Made by a program: the position numbers and the translations under genes
The notes under the pieces: generated by a model
The model's input: the letters and a program-made list of their open reading frames with translations, nothing else
What the model was told of the DNA's origin: nothing
Database searches by the model: none
Part shown: one piece after another, positions 1 to 8,609 of the stretch
How the letters are laid out: each line of letters opens with the position of its first letter
Position numbering within the stretch: the first letter of the stretch is position 1
Source of the DNA: Paenibacillus arenosi
Lineage (GTDB): Bacteria > Bacillota > Bacilli > Paenibacillales > Paenibacillaceae
Direction of reading: 5' to 3'
Assembly: GCF_014841135.1 (NCBI RefSeq)
Contig: NZ_JACYTN010000002.1
Location: 1-64,000 of the forward strand
Length of the DNA: 64,000 bases

Positions 1-105
1 TTATATGATTATGTAAACTGGTTTAATAAACATCGTGTTCATGGCACACTAGGCTACATGACGCCAGTTCAGTACAAAGCAGAGGCCCTTAAAAAAGTTG
101 TCTGA
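1..105 (+). CDS. IS3-family transposase OrfB, C-terminal end (partial)
   Basis: Frame 1 is open from the first base and ends at TGA 103-105. It encodes the last 34 residues of an IS3-type OrfB integrase-fold transposase. The peptide contains NWFNKHRVHGTLGYMTP, the conserved YN..R.H..LGY.SP ending that follows the DDE catalytic core in this family. It is clearly related to the end of the OrfB at 11602-12443 (NWYNRHRIHGTLGYVSP) but not identical, so the window holds two related but distinct IS copies. The catalytic residues lie outside the window. Confidence 0.85.
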   Translation, partial: LYDYVNWFNKHRVHGTLGYMTPVQYKAEALKKVV

Positions 106-123
106 TTCACTGTTGACAGTCCA
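1..123 (+). mobile_element. 3' end of an IS3-family insertion sequence (left part outside the window)
   Basis: The first 123 bases are the right end of an IS3-family element. They hold the end of the OrfB transposase and finish with GTTGACAGTCCA, which matches the right end of the complete copy at 11268-12461. The terminal CA at 122-123 is typical of IS3 ends. The element has inserted in the 3' part of the minus-strand nucleotidyltransferase gene next door. Confidence 0.85.
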
Positions 124-624
124 ATATCTAGTTTTCAGTGTGTTATCACTAGCATTAGAAAGTAAACTATGCATACGATCTACTTCCTCTTTGGTCTCTG
201 TATTTAAGTCTAAAATGAATTCTGGAGAAATAATTATCGGTGGTACTTTTTCACCAACGTCATGACCATATATGCAAACACAAATTATCTTTACCCAAAA
301 ACCCCACTCATGTGGTTTACTTAATACATCGTCAATCGAGCAAATTATCGTATCAATCTTAGTTACTACTGGATATTTTTCCAAAAACCTGTCTTTAATA
401 TTTGACAATCTTTCGTAATCAATATCTTTGGGATTTACACATACAATAGTAAAGTCTGCATCTGACTTAAAAGGTTTAGCAGTTCCTTTCGGAATCGAGC
501 CGCACATATAAATGCTATGAATCTTACCTTTAAATTCGGTAAGTATATTCTCTATATACTTATCAACAAAATCCTTATATTCACTTTGTATTACAATTCT
601 ATTTATAACTTTTTCTAATATCAT
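49..624 (-). pseudogene. Nucleotidyltransferase-domain protein, 3' end truncated by an IS
   Basis: The N-terminal part carries the nucleotidyltransferase signature GSIPKGTAKPFKSDADF, that is GS followed by paired acidic residues SDxD that bind metal and the nucleotide. Proteins of this fold include aminoglycoside adenylyltransferases and MNT-type toxin-neutralising enzymes; the sequence does not say which applies here. The start at 624 follows a good AGGAGG site. The native coding sequence ends near 124, where the right end of the IS3 element begins, and the last 25 or so residues are antisense IS sequence. Family members usually continue with a helical C-terminal domain, which is missing, so the gene is probably inactive or altered. 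Confidence 0.75.
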
Positions 625-793
625 ATAGACTCCTCCTAAACTAAGAACTTCTTTCGGCTAACGTCTTTTTGCGAACTCCGTACATTCGTGATGACTTAAG
701 TTATTCGCGAAACCAATCAACTATCCTGCCAGTTAGTTGTGCAAAGAACCGCAATATTACTAATAGAGATGAGGAATCAAAGGAGAATTTCAA

Positions 794-1276
794 ATGCATA
801 TTTCAATTACGAAACATTGGAATCTTGAAACACATGAGCTACCCGGCATCAATTGCGTCATCTATCCTAATGGTAATATAACCATTTTAAATTGTTCCAG
901 TATATATAACCCTAACACAAAAGAGGACAATTTTTATTGCACTCCTTTGTGTGACACAACCCTTGAAAGCATTGAAAAATATAATGCGGACTTTTGGACG
1001 ATTGTAGATGAATGGGTCAGTATTGATTATCAAGAGGGGAAAATACTTGGCGGTGATGGTCAAATGGGGAATGAAGGATTTATCGCTTGTACAGATGGGG
1101 AAAACAACTTGGTATGGGGTATATTTTTTGAAAATTCAAACCCGATCAGAAGCCTACAAATAAAAGAAAATATTCTTATCGCCATAAATGAACATACCGA
1201 ATTACAAATTGAAATCAACTTAGAAAACCTCACGCAAATTAATATGACTGCCATCACTCCGCACTCAGAAAAATAA
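794..1276 (+). CDS. Uncharacterised 160-aa protein
   Basis: A clean ORF with a good site (AAAGGAG about 7 bases before ATG). I do not recognise the family. The product is soluble and acidic, without signal peptide or membrane segments. It has a strand-rich look and two nearby Cys (FYCTPLCD) about 50 residues in. Its position among decayed accessory genes, and its size, would suit an immunity-type or orphan accessory protein, but that is only inference from context. Confidence 0.6.
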   Translation: MHISITKHWNLETHELPGINCVIYPNGNITILNCSSIYNPNTKEDNFYCTPLCDTTLESIEKYNADFWTIVDEWVSIDYQEGKILGGDGQMGNEGFIACTDGENNLVWGIFFENSNPIRSLQIKENILIAINEHTELQIEINLENLTQINMTAITPHSEK

Positions 1277-1289
1277 ATATTCCAACTAA

Positions 1290-1556
1290 CTAAGGAGCAT
1301 TACCCCAAAAGGTTGGCTTGGTTGGTACGAAGAAGACTATAGCGATGAAGATATTTATGATGAAGAAGGCGACCTCCTTTGGAATGTTGATGGTATGCCC
1401 CTACATTCGATTCATTGGATTCGCGAAAAAGTTAGAAATGGTGAAGAATTGCAATATATATTATTCTGGTTATTAGGGTTTGCCTTAATGGAAGTGCGAG
1501 ATGTACTCAAGAAAGTATGTCAAAACTACAATGAGCTGAACTTAGCGAACGATTAA
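1290..1556 (+). pseudogene. Startless 88-residue fragment, remnant gene
   Basis: The frame is open from just after a stop at 1287-1289 to TAA 1554-1556. It encodes a protein-like, very acidic sequence (WYEEDYSDEDIYDEEG, later IREKVRNGEELQYILFW). There is no ATG, GTG or TTG near the beginning, so this is probably the tail of a gene whose front has been deleted. The family is not recognised. The IREKVxNGEExxYxxFW stretch resembles the opening of some NADAR-type ADP-ribose glycohydrolases, but the match is too weak to name it. Confidence 0.4.
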
Positions 1557-1667
1557 GAAACTTAAATTTTTCAAAAGATTATACCCAAACTTGATTTCCC
1601 TTGCGTAAAACATACCTACAATAGCGAGGGAAATGAAAATACCTCTAAACACAGGAAGGTGGAAATC

Positions 1668-2504
1668 ATGCTGGAGTTAACAAGTCCTGTATGGAGTGAG
1701 TTGGATGGCCCGTACGGATCTGCCGAGAATGTGCCGCAATTGATCGAACAGTTGCAGATGGAGTATGTAGAAGATGTCAAAGATGAATTGTATTATGAGC
1801 AGTTGTTTCATCAAAATACTATTTATTCTTGCACACTGGCAGCCGTCCCTTATTTAGCTGAGATTGCCCGTCAATCACAGAGTCTGGAGATCAAGTTGGA
1901 TATTTACGTAACTTGCGGTCTGTTCGAATTCTATCGGAGCGAAAGTGAAGGAACTAGCAATGAGCTGCCGACTGAGTTACAACCGTTCATTGATGGGATC
2001 GGATTAGGTGTGTGCACAGATATATACAAGAGCTACTTGAGTGCTATTGCTGATCTGGCTGAGTATAGCTCAGATATGATACGCTATGCGGCCGAAGTCG
2101 GCAAAGATAACTCTGAGAAAAGGTACATTATCGCGGCTGAAGTAGCTTACCGGGGCTGGAAGGGCGCAGCTGGCGTATTAACTACTTTTAATGGAGGCGA
2201 TGAATACGTTGCTTCCTGTCTATCATGTGGTGAGGACATCTACATTTGGCCTACCGCTGAAGACGACAATTTACTCGTTTATCGCAACGATCCTGTCTTT
2301 TATCCTGAGCAAGAATCTATCTCTATTATACCGGCAGAAGACATCACGAATAATGAATTAGCTGTATTAGAACAACTCTCCATCAGTATTGACGAAAGTA
2401 GACTCATGCGCCATATTCCCTATTTGGCTGGTCATACGAGTTGCCCTTCATGCCATGCATCCTGTCATATCTGGACAAGTTTGACGAACATGTACAAATC
2501 GTAA
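1668..2504 (+). CDS. HEAT-like helical protein with two CxxC zinc-type motifs
   Basis: The protein opens with LTSPVWSELDGPYGSAENVP. This W..L..pYG.A..VP pattern is shared by a group of helical, HEAT-like bacterial proteins, several of which sit in toxin-immunity loci. Two cysteine pairs, CLSC in CLSCGEDIYIW and CPSC in CPSCHASCHIW, flank an acidic segment in the C-terminal third and could together bind one zinc ion. A GTG at 1659 is possible, but AGGAAGG lies directly against it and about 9 bases before ATG 1668, so I choose 1668 (278 residues). No signal peptide or membrane segment. The function is unknown; an immunity role is context-based inference. Confidence 0.65.
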   Translation: MLELTSPVWSELDGPYGSAENVPQLIEQLQMEYVEDVKDELYYEQLFHQNTIYSCTLAAVPYLAEIARQSQSLEIKLDIYVTCGLFEFYRSESEGTSNELPTELQPFIDGIGLGVCTDIYKSYLSAIADLAEYSSDMIRYAAEVGKDNSEKRYIIAAEVAYRGWKGAAGVLTTFNGGDEYVASCLSCGEDIYIWPTAEDDNLLVYRNDPVFYPEQESISIIPAEDITNNELAVLEQLSISIDESRLMRHIPYLAGHTSCPSCHASCHIWTSLTNMYKS

Positions 2505-2572
2505 AGATTTTCATAAACCATTCTTAGGGTATTTTATCAACTACTCAGTTATATGGTTTAGGAGGCACTAGA

Positions 2573-3080
2573 GTGAAGCAAGCATATACGTTCCATAATG
2601 AGAAATCTAGTAAGTTTTGGTGGATAGAATATAGTGGTTGTGATTATGTTGTGAATTATGGAAAGTCAGGCAGTGCTGGAAAATATGAAATCAAGGAGTT
2701 TGATTCAGAGGAACAATGTGCTGAACAAGCTGGCTGAATTAACTCAATATGTGAGAAAGAACAAGCATATAAATTATGCTGAGTTCCCTAAATTTCTGAT
2801 TGAAAAGGTATGGGGAATGGACTATATTCCTGTAAGTAGCTTGTTGGTAGATGGAGTGAAAAGAGTAGTCGAGACTGATGAGATGAATATGATCCAAAGT
2901 GATATGGTTACTTATGCTGTCGCTTTTGGTCAAATCAAAATAACTGGCGCCATTGATCATGAATTGAAGGATCGCGCTATTGATTCTTTGAAAAGAATAC
3001 AACAAGTAGCGAAACTATTGAATTGGGAAACAGAATCTGAAATAGGCAATACAATGATTGAAGATCTAAGTTCTTTTTAA
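2573..3080 (+). pseudogene. WGR-domain protein, broken by a frameshift
   Basis: A GTG at 2573 with GGAGG seven bases upstream starts a reading frame whose product matches the WGR domain: KFWWIEYSGCDYVVNYGKSG, then a G-x-x-E-x-K-x-F segment and an acidic SEEQCAEQAG. The frame stops at TGA 2735-2737. The next part of the family pattern (KLAELTQYVRKNKHINYAEFP) continues in another frame and runs to 3080, so a one-base change near 2700-2735 splits the gene. The second part alone could start at 2658, but that front would be out of frame with the domain. WGR domains bind nucleic acid or proteins, in poly-ADP-ribose polymerases and bacterial MolR-like proteins. Confidence 0.65.
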
Positions 3081-3144
3081 GAAGAACTTTATTTCATTCC
3101 AGATAGACACCTATGATTGAACTCACGAGTAGAAGGGTTTTAAG

Positions 3145-3187
3145 AAACGTCGGTGATCTTAAAACTCTCCTACTGTGACCGGCGTTT
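3145..3187. terminator. Hairpin between convergent gene remnants
   Basis: AAACGTCGGT at 3145-3154 pairs with ACCGGCGTTT at 3178-3187 (one G-T pair). It lies between the ends of the convergent WGR and VOC remnants. The T-tracts are short, so it is a weak or former bidirectional terminator. Confidence 0.4.
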
Positions 3188-3196
3188 ACAAAATTA

Positions 3197-3605
3197 TTAG
3201 CGTTTCGGAATCTTGCTCTCATCCATATAAAGCAGGTTCCAGCGGTGACCGTCCAGGTCGGCAAATGCTGCTCCATACATCCAGCCGTCCGTTTCACTCG
3301 GTTTGCTAAAGATGCTTCCTCCAGCAATCTCTACTTTTTGAATAAATGTATCTACTTCATCTCCGCTACCAGCACCAAGAGAAAAACACGAGAGAGCAAC
3401 TGTCTCCACTGGTCTTGCTACGTTGAATTGCCCTGCGCTTACTTCGCTCACTGGCTGGACAGACGACGAAATCGGCGTCCTTGTGATATTCGAATCTTCC
3501 TTGACGCTGGCCTCCCTCGTGAACAACGGGGTTAAGTGGAACGATAGGCGATATGTCTTCCTTTTTCATTTTCGCTAAATTATCCTTACCAGAATATATT
3601 GACAC
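3197..3605 (-). pseudogene. VOC/glyoxalase-fold protein, decayed
   Basis: The C-terminal part reads as a clear VOC-family ending: GDEVDTFIQKVEIAGGSIF, then DGWMYGAAFADLDGHRWN and YMDES. The G.aF.DLDGH.W motif carries a usual metal-ligand position of glyoxalase/fosfomycin-resistance-type proteins. Upstream, the coding signal is spread over two overlapping frames (3197-3526 and 3366-3605), and the only start in the first is a GTG without a ribosome binding site. The front half therefore appears frameshifted or deleted. A functional VOC gene of different sequence is at 29505. Confidence 0.6.
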
Positions 3606-3627
3606 AAAAGTGTATTACACGTATAGT
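3599..3627 (+). promoter_or_regulatory. Sigma-A-type promoter of the GntR-ABC operon
   Basis: TTGACA (3599-3604) and TATAGT (3622-3627) are separated by exactly 17 bases. AGTGTA at about 3609 lies inside the spacer, and TAGTACAC lies at about 3653. YtrA-type GntR repressors bind inverted AGTGTA-like half sites, so these may be the operator, but the arrangement here is imperfect. Confidence 0.65.
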
Positions 3628-3685
3628 ACATGCATGAGATGTATGAACCACTTAGTACACACACTTATCGTATGGAGTTGGTTGT

Positions 3686-4102
3686 ATGACAGAAGAACAA
3701 AAATTAGGTGTCAGCTTTAATGTTCGAGAACCGGTATATATTCAAGTTGTCCGTTACTTCAAGGAACAGATTGCTACAGGGCAAATCGGAGCAGGAGACA
3801 AAATTCCTTCACGGCGTGAACTGGCATCAGTAATGAAGATTAATGCGAACACGGCGCAGAAGGCATATAAGGAAATGGAGGAACAGGGTTTGATCGTAAC
3901 AGAAGGAAATTCCCCAAGTCGAATTACACAGGATCAGCAAATACTAAGCTCGATTCGTGCTGAATTAATCGAAAGTGCAGTGGATATATTCATCAGTTCC
4001 ATTCGGAATATTCAAATTCCAGTTGAAGAACTGGTAGATATCATAAAGACAAAATATACATCCGAGCGAAAGGTAACTCCAGAGGGTGGTGACACAAGAT
4101 GA
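3686..4102 (+). CDS. GntR-family regulator, YtrA subfamily
   Basis: A 138-residue transcriptional regulator. The N-terminal half is a GntR winged helix: PVYIQVVRYFKEQIATG, IPSRRELA and INANTAQKAYKEMEEQGLI are the hallmark segments. The short C-terminal part (about 55 residues, helical) is typical of the YtrA subfamily, which lacks a large effector domain and usually represses an adjacent ABC-transporter operon induced by cell-envelope antibiotics. It overlaps the next gene by four bases (ATGA), and a strong promoter precedes it. It most likely represses its own operon. Confidence 0.9.
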   Translation: MTEEQKLGVSFNVREPVYIQVVRYFKEQIATGQIGAGDKIPSRRELASVMKINANTAQKAYKEMEEQGLIVTEGNSPSRITQDQQILSSIRAELIESAVDIFISSIRNIQIPVEELVDIIKTKYTSERKVTPEGGDTR

Positions 4103-4785
4103 TTAAAGTGAATCAGATGGTGAAGAGTTATGGATTCAAGAAGGTACTAAATGGCGTTAGCTTCACTGCTGCCAAGGGAGAGATTACCTGCCTGATCGGA
4201 ACCAATGGTGCCGGGAAGTCAACGGTGCTGAAGTCCATCATGGGACTGACACCATACAAAGGTGAAGTCTTAATCGATAATGTATCACTAACACCTGTGA
4301 CGTATGAAAAAATTACTTTCATTCCAGATTCGTTAACGATGCCTTCCAATATGCGAATTGCTGATTGCTTGAGCTTTATGGCTGACTTTTATCGGAATTG
4401 GAACGCTGAGCGTGCAAAGGAATTACTTAAGTTCTTCCAACTGAGCTCTTCGGATCGCGTATCCTCATTGTCGAAGGGAATGGCTGCGAAGTTAAATTTG
4501 TTGCTTGGACTTGCCTTGGATTGTGATTACATCCTAATGGACGAACCGTTCTCGGGGATTGATATGTTCAGCCGCGAGCAAATTACTGATGTGTTCACGA
4601 GTGAATTGATCGAGGATCGTGGTGTGATTATTACAACTCATGAAATTAACGATATTGAGCATTTAATTGATAAAGCGGTCTTGCTACAGCACGGGAAGGC
4701 AGAACGTGAATTCTACTGTGAAGAAGTTCGCGAGCAGGAAGGTAAGTCCATTACCGACGTAATGAGAGAGGTGTACATGAAATGA
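4099..4785 (+). CDS. ABC transporter ATP-binding protein
   Basis: A 228-residue ABC ATPase. Walker A is GTNGAGKST at residues 34-42, the signature is SLSKGMAAK (a variant of LSGGQ), Walker B with the catalytic Glu is YILMDEP, and the switch His is in ITTHE. Domain order and length are standard for the single-ATPase partners of YtrA-type regulators. Four-base ATGA overlaps with the genes on both sides indicate translational coupling. It should power the permease encoded next; the substrate is not evident. Confidence 0.92.
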   Translation: MIKVNQMVKSYGFKKVLNGVSFTAAKGEITCLIGTNGAGKSTVLKSIMGLTPYKGEVLIDNVSLTPVTYEKITFIPDSLTMPSNMRIADCLSFMADFYRNWNAERAKELLKFFQLSSSDRVSSLSKGMAAKLNLLLGLALDCDYILMDEPFSGIDMFSREQITDVFTSELIEDRGVIITTHEINDIEHLIDKAVLLQHGKAEREFYCEEVREQEGKSITDVMREVYMK

Positions 4786-5627
4786 GAGCTTTTGTGAAGC
4801 TATTGAATTTTGAAATGAACCGATTTGCCAAAATATATATTGGACTCATGGTGCTGACAGTCGCCTTGCAACTTGCAGCAGTCACCATCGGTGCTAATCA
4901 TTGGCTGGATTCTGCGAATGAGGCAATGAGAGTGAATCAATGGACCCTTGAGCAATATCACAATGTGACTGGATATATTCAGCTAAACAGTACGGTGTAT
5001 GATCACTATAATAGACTTCTATATTTCGGACCCATTTTTATGAACATAACAGTGTTGCTAATATATAGCTGCTTCATCTGGTACCGTGACTGGAGAGGTA
5101 AAAATACGGTAGTATATCGCCTGCTCACGTTGCCATCCAATCGGGCGAATTTGTATTTTGCCAAGCTGGTTACGATCTTGCTATTCGCATTTGGATTTAT
5201 CGCCCTGCAAATTGTCCTTGTTCCACTGGAGCGTTTGATAGCACAGTCGATTCTTCCTGCTGAATTATATCGAAACATCTCGGTATTTGATTATTTGAAG
5301 TATCCTACTGTGCTTAAAGTTCTGGTTCCGCCCTACTTTTCTGAGTTTGTACTATACTATGGATTGGTCATTACGGGTTTGATCGTCTTGTTCACAGCAA
5401 TTCTAATAGAGCGGAGCTACAGACTGAAAGGGATCGGCTTTATCATACTATACTTAGCGGTTCTAGCTGGATTAGCCTCAATCCCTTATCTTATGGGTTA
5501 TAACAGATACGATAGCTACTTTTATCCAGGAGAAATCATAGGCGCTTGTCTCGGATTAATAGTAATCATTGCTGGAGGTTCGCTTTGGTATAGCTTGTAT
5601 CTATTGCGTAAGAAAATATCGGTATAA
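4782..5627 (+). CDS. ABC transporter permease, six membrane segments
   Basis: A 281-residue integral membrane protein with about six hydrophobic segments. They begin with IGLMVLTVALQLAAVTIG near residue 20 and end with IIGACLGLIVIIAGGSLWY. A polar loop of about 50 residues follows the first helix. It starts inside the stop of the ATPase gene and lies in an obvious operon. Sequence divergence is usual for this class, and the assignment rests on topology and context. It is probably an export or peptide-sensing transporter subunit. Confidence 0.85.
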   Translation: MRAFVKLLNFEMNRFAKIYIGLMVLTVALQLAAVTIGANHWLDSANEAMRVNQWTLEQYHNVTGYIQLNSTVYDHYNRLLYFGPIFMNITVLLIYSCFIWYRDWRGKNTVVYRLLTLPSNRANLYFAKLVTILLFAFGFIALQIVLVPLERLIAQSILPAELYRNISVFDYLKYPTVLKVLVPPYFSEFVLYYGLVITGLIVLFTAILIERSYRLKGIGFIILYLAVLAGLASIPYLMGYNRYDSYFYPGEIIGACLGLIVIIAGGSLWYSLYLLRKKISV

Positions 5628-5651
5628 TTGAATGGCTATGGAGGTTAAGGA

Positions 5652-6851
5652 ATGAGGAAATATATAGTTACTGCCGTTCTGGTAGTGTTCTCGGTTATTA
5701 CAATCGGGACGTATTATATACAGGCTTCACAAGAGACATTACCTAATTATAAGCTGACGACGGTTCAAGGGGATGCTTCCCTCGTTGAAGGTATAGCTTT
5801 ACACGGAAATTACATGAGTAAGGATAGTGTTTTTGGGATCGAACGAGCTTATATCACTACAAATGGCACTGATTATCCAGATGAAAAGTTAACGATAAGC
5901 CAAAGGTTAAACGGAAGACCAGTGAAAACGCAATTGGATAAATGGGTGGATCAGCATCGTCAGTTCATGCGTGGGAAGAATAACTTAGCTGGGTTCTATG
6001 AAAATCAGGACATACTTGCTTATGTGAATGGGACCGTAGATAAGCAGCAATCAAATGATCCATCAGCGAAGAAGAATGCTAAGCTCAGTATTTCTGTGCT
6101 TAACAAGAAGAAGGACAGTACGCAGGAAATCAGATCTGATATCAATGTAGATCATGATGTTTCAGATATCTTTGTACAAAATGTACAGCTTGTTGATCAC
6201 CAGCTTGTTGCAATGGTGTCTTTGAATCACAGTGCCAAAGGTAATGTATCTGAACCGCACATTATTCGCATTAATCTAACAACAAAGGAGATTACGAATG
6301 AGCCGCTCGCGTTACCAGGAGCTAAATCTGAAGCAGCAAATGGGGATGATCAATTCGTATGGTTAGCTAATCAATATCTGGACCACACGGATCAATGGAT
6401 TTTAAGTGTTAGTAAAGATAATCATAGAAAGGCATATCAAGTGGATGTTAAAACAGGACAAATCTCGCCGCTCGCGTTCCAAGGGCATGAAATGTTATTG
6501 AATAATATTATGAATGCCTATGGACAGAAAATTTATTTCCTGCAAAAAGCTATATCGGGTAAGGGGGATATGGGATTTACTGTTATTTCTTACGATCTCG
6601 TGAGTAAAGAATATAAGACTACTCTGAAGAATACAAATATAGATTTAAGTGAAAACATTACCTATGTTTTTAAACAAGACTATCTCTATATTGTGGGTCA
6701 TAAGAATTTCAAAGGTAATCGTCTATATGTATTCAATTTGACAAGCGGTAACCTTGAATTCGAAGGAAAAGTAGTATCCACAGAGGCTGCAAATCAGGCT
6801 GAAGATGAAGCTAACATGGATTTGAATTATATCGATCTCGGTCAGTTTTAG
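5652..6851 (+). CDS. Membrane-anchored extracytoplasmic protein of the ABC operon
   Basis: A 399-residue protein with one N-terminal hydrophobic segment (YIVTAVLVVFSVITIGTYYI) and no lipobox, so it is probably anchored outside the membrane or secreted. The rest is polar, with repeated strand-turn blocks (for example YQVDVKTGQISPL and LYVFNLTSGNLEFEG) that resemble a beta-propeller. It starts 24 bases after the permease, behind GGAGG, and so belongs to the same operon. I do not recognise a named family. A ligand-binding or sensor subunit of the transporter is plausible from position. Confidence 0.7.
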   Translation: MRKYIVTAVLVVFSVITIGTYYIQASQETLPNYKLTTVQGDASLVEGIALHGNYMSKDSVFGIERAYITTNGTDYPDEKLTISQRLNGRPVKTQLDKWVDQHRQFMRGKNNLAGFYENQDILAYVNGTVDKQQSNDPSAKKNAKLSISVLNKKKDSTQEIRSDINVDHDVSDIFVQNVQLVDHQLVAMVSLNHSAKGNVSEPHIIRINLTTKEITNEPLALPGAKSEAANGDDQFVWLANQYLDHTDQWILSVSKDNHRKAYQVDVKTGQISPLAFQGHEMLLNNIMNAYGQKIYFLQKAISGKGDMGFTVISYDLVSKEYKTTLKNTNIDLSENITYVFKQDYLYIVGHKNFKGNRLYVFNLTSGNLEFEGKVVSTEAANQAEDEANMDLNYIDLGQF

Positions 6852-7140
6852 AATTATTTTTAGAATAGAAAAATAGAGATAAAGAGATATAAAAAGGTGA
6901 AGGTGCTGTTGTATTTATTGAAAATGAAGCATTCAATAAATGACTAACTAAAATAGGTTTCCAAAAAACGGAGAGGAGAGGGGTTGTATGTATAAATAAG
7001 TATAAAAACAGTATCACCCATGATACATACGTCTATTCATTACCTACAAATTCCATTTAAACAATTATGTAACCAACGGAACACGCTAGTTAAATGGATT
7101 AAAACCTTCCATGGAGCGCTTTTTGTATTAGGGAATAGGA

Positions 7141-7220
7141 AATGTCACTAAGTTCTTGTCATTTTCATTTGACAAGAAGTTGATGACATTTCCGTTTTTG
7201 ACAAGAACATAAGGACATTA
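7141..7220. repeat. REP-like composite palindromic repeat, copy A
   Basis: Three versions of a roughly 21-base unit with core TGACAAGAAC and a following NNNNTGACATT occur here: inverted at about 7141-7161, direct at 7170-7190 and direct at 7199-7220. The first two form a hairpin, TTCTTGTCA (7153-7161) with TGACAAGAA (7170-7178). The same unit occurs three times in the gap at 9586-9692, and both copies end in ATTACCGATTA. The stretch 6852-7531 contains no gene that I can support. Confidence 0.7.
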
Positions 7221-7433
7221 CCGATTAAGGCGGTAACTTTGATGATTGAGAGCGTCATTCACAGAATGCAGGCGCCGCAAGCTTTTAATTTGAGCGGACT
7301 ATAGCCGAACAATTAGGTCCACGTTCTGAACAGCGCCTGATAAATTTGTTATTCACTAATAAAATTCATATAACGAAGCGGTAAATTAGTGTTGATTCAA
7401 GCGATATTCAATCAGTTTGGTGAAAAAGAAAAG

Positions 7434-7482
7434 AACAGGCAATCGACAGAGCGCTGCATAGAAGCGTCTAATCGTGCCTGTT
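7434..7482 (-). terminator. Hairpin downstream of the MBL hydrolase gene
   Basis: AACAGGC (7434-7440) pairs with GCCTGTT (7476-7482) across a GC-rich loop. It is followed on the minus strand by TTCTTTT. It lies about 50 bases beyond the stop of the MBL gene, so it is a plausible but not strong terminator. Confidence 0.4.
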
Positions 7483-7531
7483 TCAACTTCAAACAATCTA
7501 TAGTAATCAATAATATTGATAATTCAAATTG

Positions 7532-8554
7532 CTATTCTTGCCAAACACTCATAGGGTCCCATGGTTTGATCTGATCGCCATACTTCCCAGCCAAAAAAGC
7601 TTTCATGTCTTCCAGCTTAGCAGGCACCTCGTTCCAAACTGGAAGGGGAGGTAACCCTCGTTTGCTCTTCAATAGGATATCCACTGTAACATATAAGCGT
7701 TCTGGCTGAATCCAATGCAGGAAGCGGGAAATATCAATTTGCTTGGTCAGGGACAAGGAATCCATTTCGTCATTGTAATGCTTGTTGAACTCGCTGATCA
7801 GGTTCAGGAGGTAGTCTCTCTGCTCCTTTACGAAGTCAAGGCCGCAGATGGCGCCGTGTCCTGGAACAACGATTTCGGGTTTAATTTCATCAATAATGCG
7901 ATCAAGTACTTTAACCCAATTGAGGGTTCCCTCTTCGCTGTATGCTGTACAACCGTTAAACACGACATCGCCAGCGAACAGCACTTTTTCTTTTGGCATC
8001 CACAATAGTAAGTCACTGTCAGAGTGGGCTGGAGCTACGTTGTAAATCATAACTTCCGTATCGCCAAGACGGATGTCGATATCGTCCTTTATCTCAATAT
8101 TCGGGAGCACCCATTCTACGCCTCCCAGGTCGAATCCTTCAAATTCCGCTGCAAAAAAACGCTCGCCCGGAGTCGATTCCGGAGAATCCTTTCCTCTTCT
8201 GATAACGTTGTCCATCCAGGCGATACTTTCGGTGAGACGCTCTCTGGCGGCTTCCTTGTGCATAATAATGCAAGCATCTTCAAACACTTTATTTCCCCAG
8301 GCATGGTCGCTGTTATAGTGCGAATTCACCACATATGCGGGAGAGCCGCCGTTGCTTACTTCCATAAAAGCCTCCCGCATTTCCCGCGCATGGAACAAAT
8401 CGAAGAAGGTGTCATACACCAGCCCTTCACCCTTATTGATGAACCCGGCATTGGCCCAACTGATCCCGCGATACGGTGAAATACCAGCAAAGACGTCATC
8501 TGCGATTTCAAAAAATTTAACGCGAGGTTTTTGGATAATACGTCCATACTTCAT
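7532..8554 (-). CDS. MBL-fold metallo-hydrolase
   Basis: A 340-residue metallo-beta-lactamase-fold protein. The metal motif is HYNSDH (residues 79-84), followed by a His in APAHSDSD, Asp in FAGDVVFNG and His in VPGHGAICG. The second His of the usual HxHxDH is Asn here, as in some quinoprotein-relay-like MBL enzymes, and this may change metal occupancy. There is no signal peptide. About 80 residues follow the fold. The gene is divergent from a TetR regulator, and its promoter overlaps a perfect inverted repeat, so it is probably the repressed target. The substrate is unknown. Confidence 0.85.
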   Translation of the reverse strand: MKYGRIIQKPRVKFFEIADDVFAGISPYRGISWANAGFINKGEGLVYDTFFDLFHAREMREAFMEVSNGGSPAYVVNSHYNSDHAWGNKVFEDACIIMHKEAARERLTESIAWMDNVIRRGKDSPESTPGERFFAAEFEGFDLGGVEWVLPNIEIKDDIDIRLGDTEVMIYNVAPAHSDSDLLLWMPKEKVLFAGDVVFNGCTAYSEEGTLNWVKVLDRIIDEIKPEIVVPGHGAICGLDFVKEQRDYLLNLISEFNKHYNDEMDSLSLTKQIDISRFLHWIQPERLYVTVDILLKSKRGLPPLPVWNEVPAKLEDMKAFLAGKYGDQIKPWDPMSVWQE

Positions 8555-8609
8555 GAAAATTCTCCTTTGCGTTTATGTTTTTGGGGCAAGGCATACTGAC
8601 TATATCTTT

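Noticed and set aside
669-881. Plus-strand ORF of 70 codons
   Set aside because: No binding site, and it overlaps the start of the better-supported 160-aa gene in another frame.
1290-1556. NADAR-type ADP-ribose glycohydrolase
   Set aside because: Only a short IREKV..GEE..Y..FW likeness; the catalytic part of that family is absent.
7389-7574. Plus-strand ORF of 61 codons
   Set aside because: It starts at GTG without a ribosome binding site, crosses a terminator-like hairpin and overlaps the end of the MBL gene on the other strand.
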